NCBI RefSeq assembly: GCF_000143415.4
Contig: NW_003314307.1
Span: 1,034,952 to 1,098,951, forward strand
Length of the DNA stretch: 64,000 bases
Source: Selaginella moellendorffii
Taxonomy: Eukaryota > Streptophyta > Lycopodiopsida > Selaginellales > Selaginellaceae
Direction of reading: 5' to 3'
In this document: one piece after another, positions 63,712 to 64,000 of the stretch
Position numbering within the stretch: position 1 is the first letter of the stretch
How the letters are laid out: each line of letters starts with the position of its first letter
Program-made: the position numbers and the translations under genes
Notes under the pieces: generated by a model
What the model was told of the DNA's origin: nothing
Seen by the model: the letters and a program-made list of their open reading frames with translations, nothing else
The model's database searches: none

Positions 63712-64000
63712 ATGGCAGCCACATTGCTTGCTGCCTGCTGCTACCTTCTCATCCTCTTCTTTGTCATGGTTGAATCGAGAGACAACAAAGAGTTCACTCC
63801 AGAGCTTCATCACCAGTGGGGAGGAAAGTTTCCTGGAGGTGGAGGTGGAGGCTATGGCTATGGTGGCAAAGGACCCGGTTATGGCGGACCGGGCTATAGT
63901 GGAGGCTATGGTGGCGGCAACCCCGGTTACAGTGGAGGCTATGGTAACAATCCTGGCTATGGCGGAAATCCCGGCTATGGTGGTGGCTATGGTAACAATC
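63712..64000 (+). CDS. Glycine-rich secreted protein, partial (runs off the window)
   Basis: ATG 63712 gives a signal peptide (MAATLLAACCYLLILFFVMV, then ESR) and a short mature start, DNKEFTPELHHQWGGKFPGG. Low-complexity repeats follow, built from GYGGGNPGYSGGYG and NNPGYGG units, rich in Gly, Tyr, Pro and Asn. This is the pattern of plant cell-wall glycine-rich proteins, where Tyr residues can be cross-linked. At least 96 residues are seen; the C-terminus is outside the window, so any Cys-rich end typical of GRP3-like proteins cannot be checked. Confidence 0.8.
   Translation, partial: MAATLLAACCYLLILFFVMVESRDNKEFTPELHHQWGGKFPGGGGGGYGYGGKGPGYGGPGYSGGYGGGNPGYSGGYGNNPGYGGNPGYGGGYGNN

Overview
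The window is plant nuclear DNA, most likely from a lycophyte close to Selaginella moellendorffii. That identification is inferred from gene style: very short introns (48 and 50 bp in TIM14, about 50-65 bp elsewhere), tight gene packing, large PPR genes with little or no splicing, and plant-only families (phragmoplast kinesin-12, TBL, SULTR3, GDU, DUF819, NFD6-like). No search was run.

Bases 1-34,500 are a gene-dense, moderately GC-rich arm. In order: partial kinesin-12 (-), SDA1 (-), TIM14 (-), ribosomal protein eL34 (+), an NFD6-like micro-protein (+), a PPR protein with an N-terminal OSB-type PDF motif (+), a PTI1-like receptor-like cytoplasmic kinase (-), V-ATPase subunit e (-), an unrecognised gene (-), a TBL wall acetyltransferase (-), a small membrane/secreted protein (+), an UNC93-like MFS protein (-), a SULTR3-type sulfate transporter (+), a GH10 xylanase with CBM22 (-), a PPR protein built of 31-residue repeats (+), two tandem TMEM45/DUF716 proteins (+), and an RNase H-domain protein with a disordered tail rich in SUMO-interacting-like motifs (-).

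Bases about 34,600-52,600 are an AT-rich repeat island. It holds broken Ty3/gypsy fragments, an RNase H-tail relic on the other strand, a 12-bp minisatellite inside a roughly 437-bp higher-order unit, a 964-base assembly gap, a gag zinc-knuckle relic, a compact TRIM-like LTR element with recognisable PBS and PPT, a second pair of diverged direct repeats, a decayed bulb-lectin-like reading frame and the 3' half of a mevalonate diphosphate decarboxylase gene. The promoter and 5' end of the RNase H/SIM gene occur twice in the same orientation, once at each edge of this island.

Bases 53,200-60,300 return to ordinary genes: a GT14 glycosyltransferase (+), a DUF819 plastid-targeted membrane protein (-) divergent from a ZCCHC8/PSP-domain protein (+) over 77 bp, and a GLUTAMINE DUMPER homologue (+) with upstream ORFs. 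Bases 60,300-63,700 are AT-rich and nearly empty, apart from a small secreted-protein ORF. A glycine-rich secreted protein starts at 63,712 and runs off the end.

Functionally the left arm groups housekeeping genes (60S biogenesis and export, a 60S protein, mitochondrial import, organellar RNA processing), several with telo-box (AAACCCTA) elements near their starts. Cell-wall and secretory genes (TBL, xylanase, GT14, glycine-rich protein) and membrane transporters are scattered through the rest. The most notable items are the PDF-PPR fusion, the RNase H/SIM protein, the TRIM-like element and the duplicated island edge.
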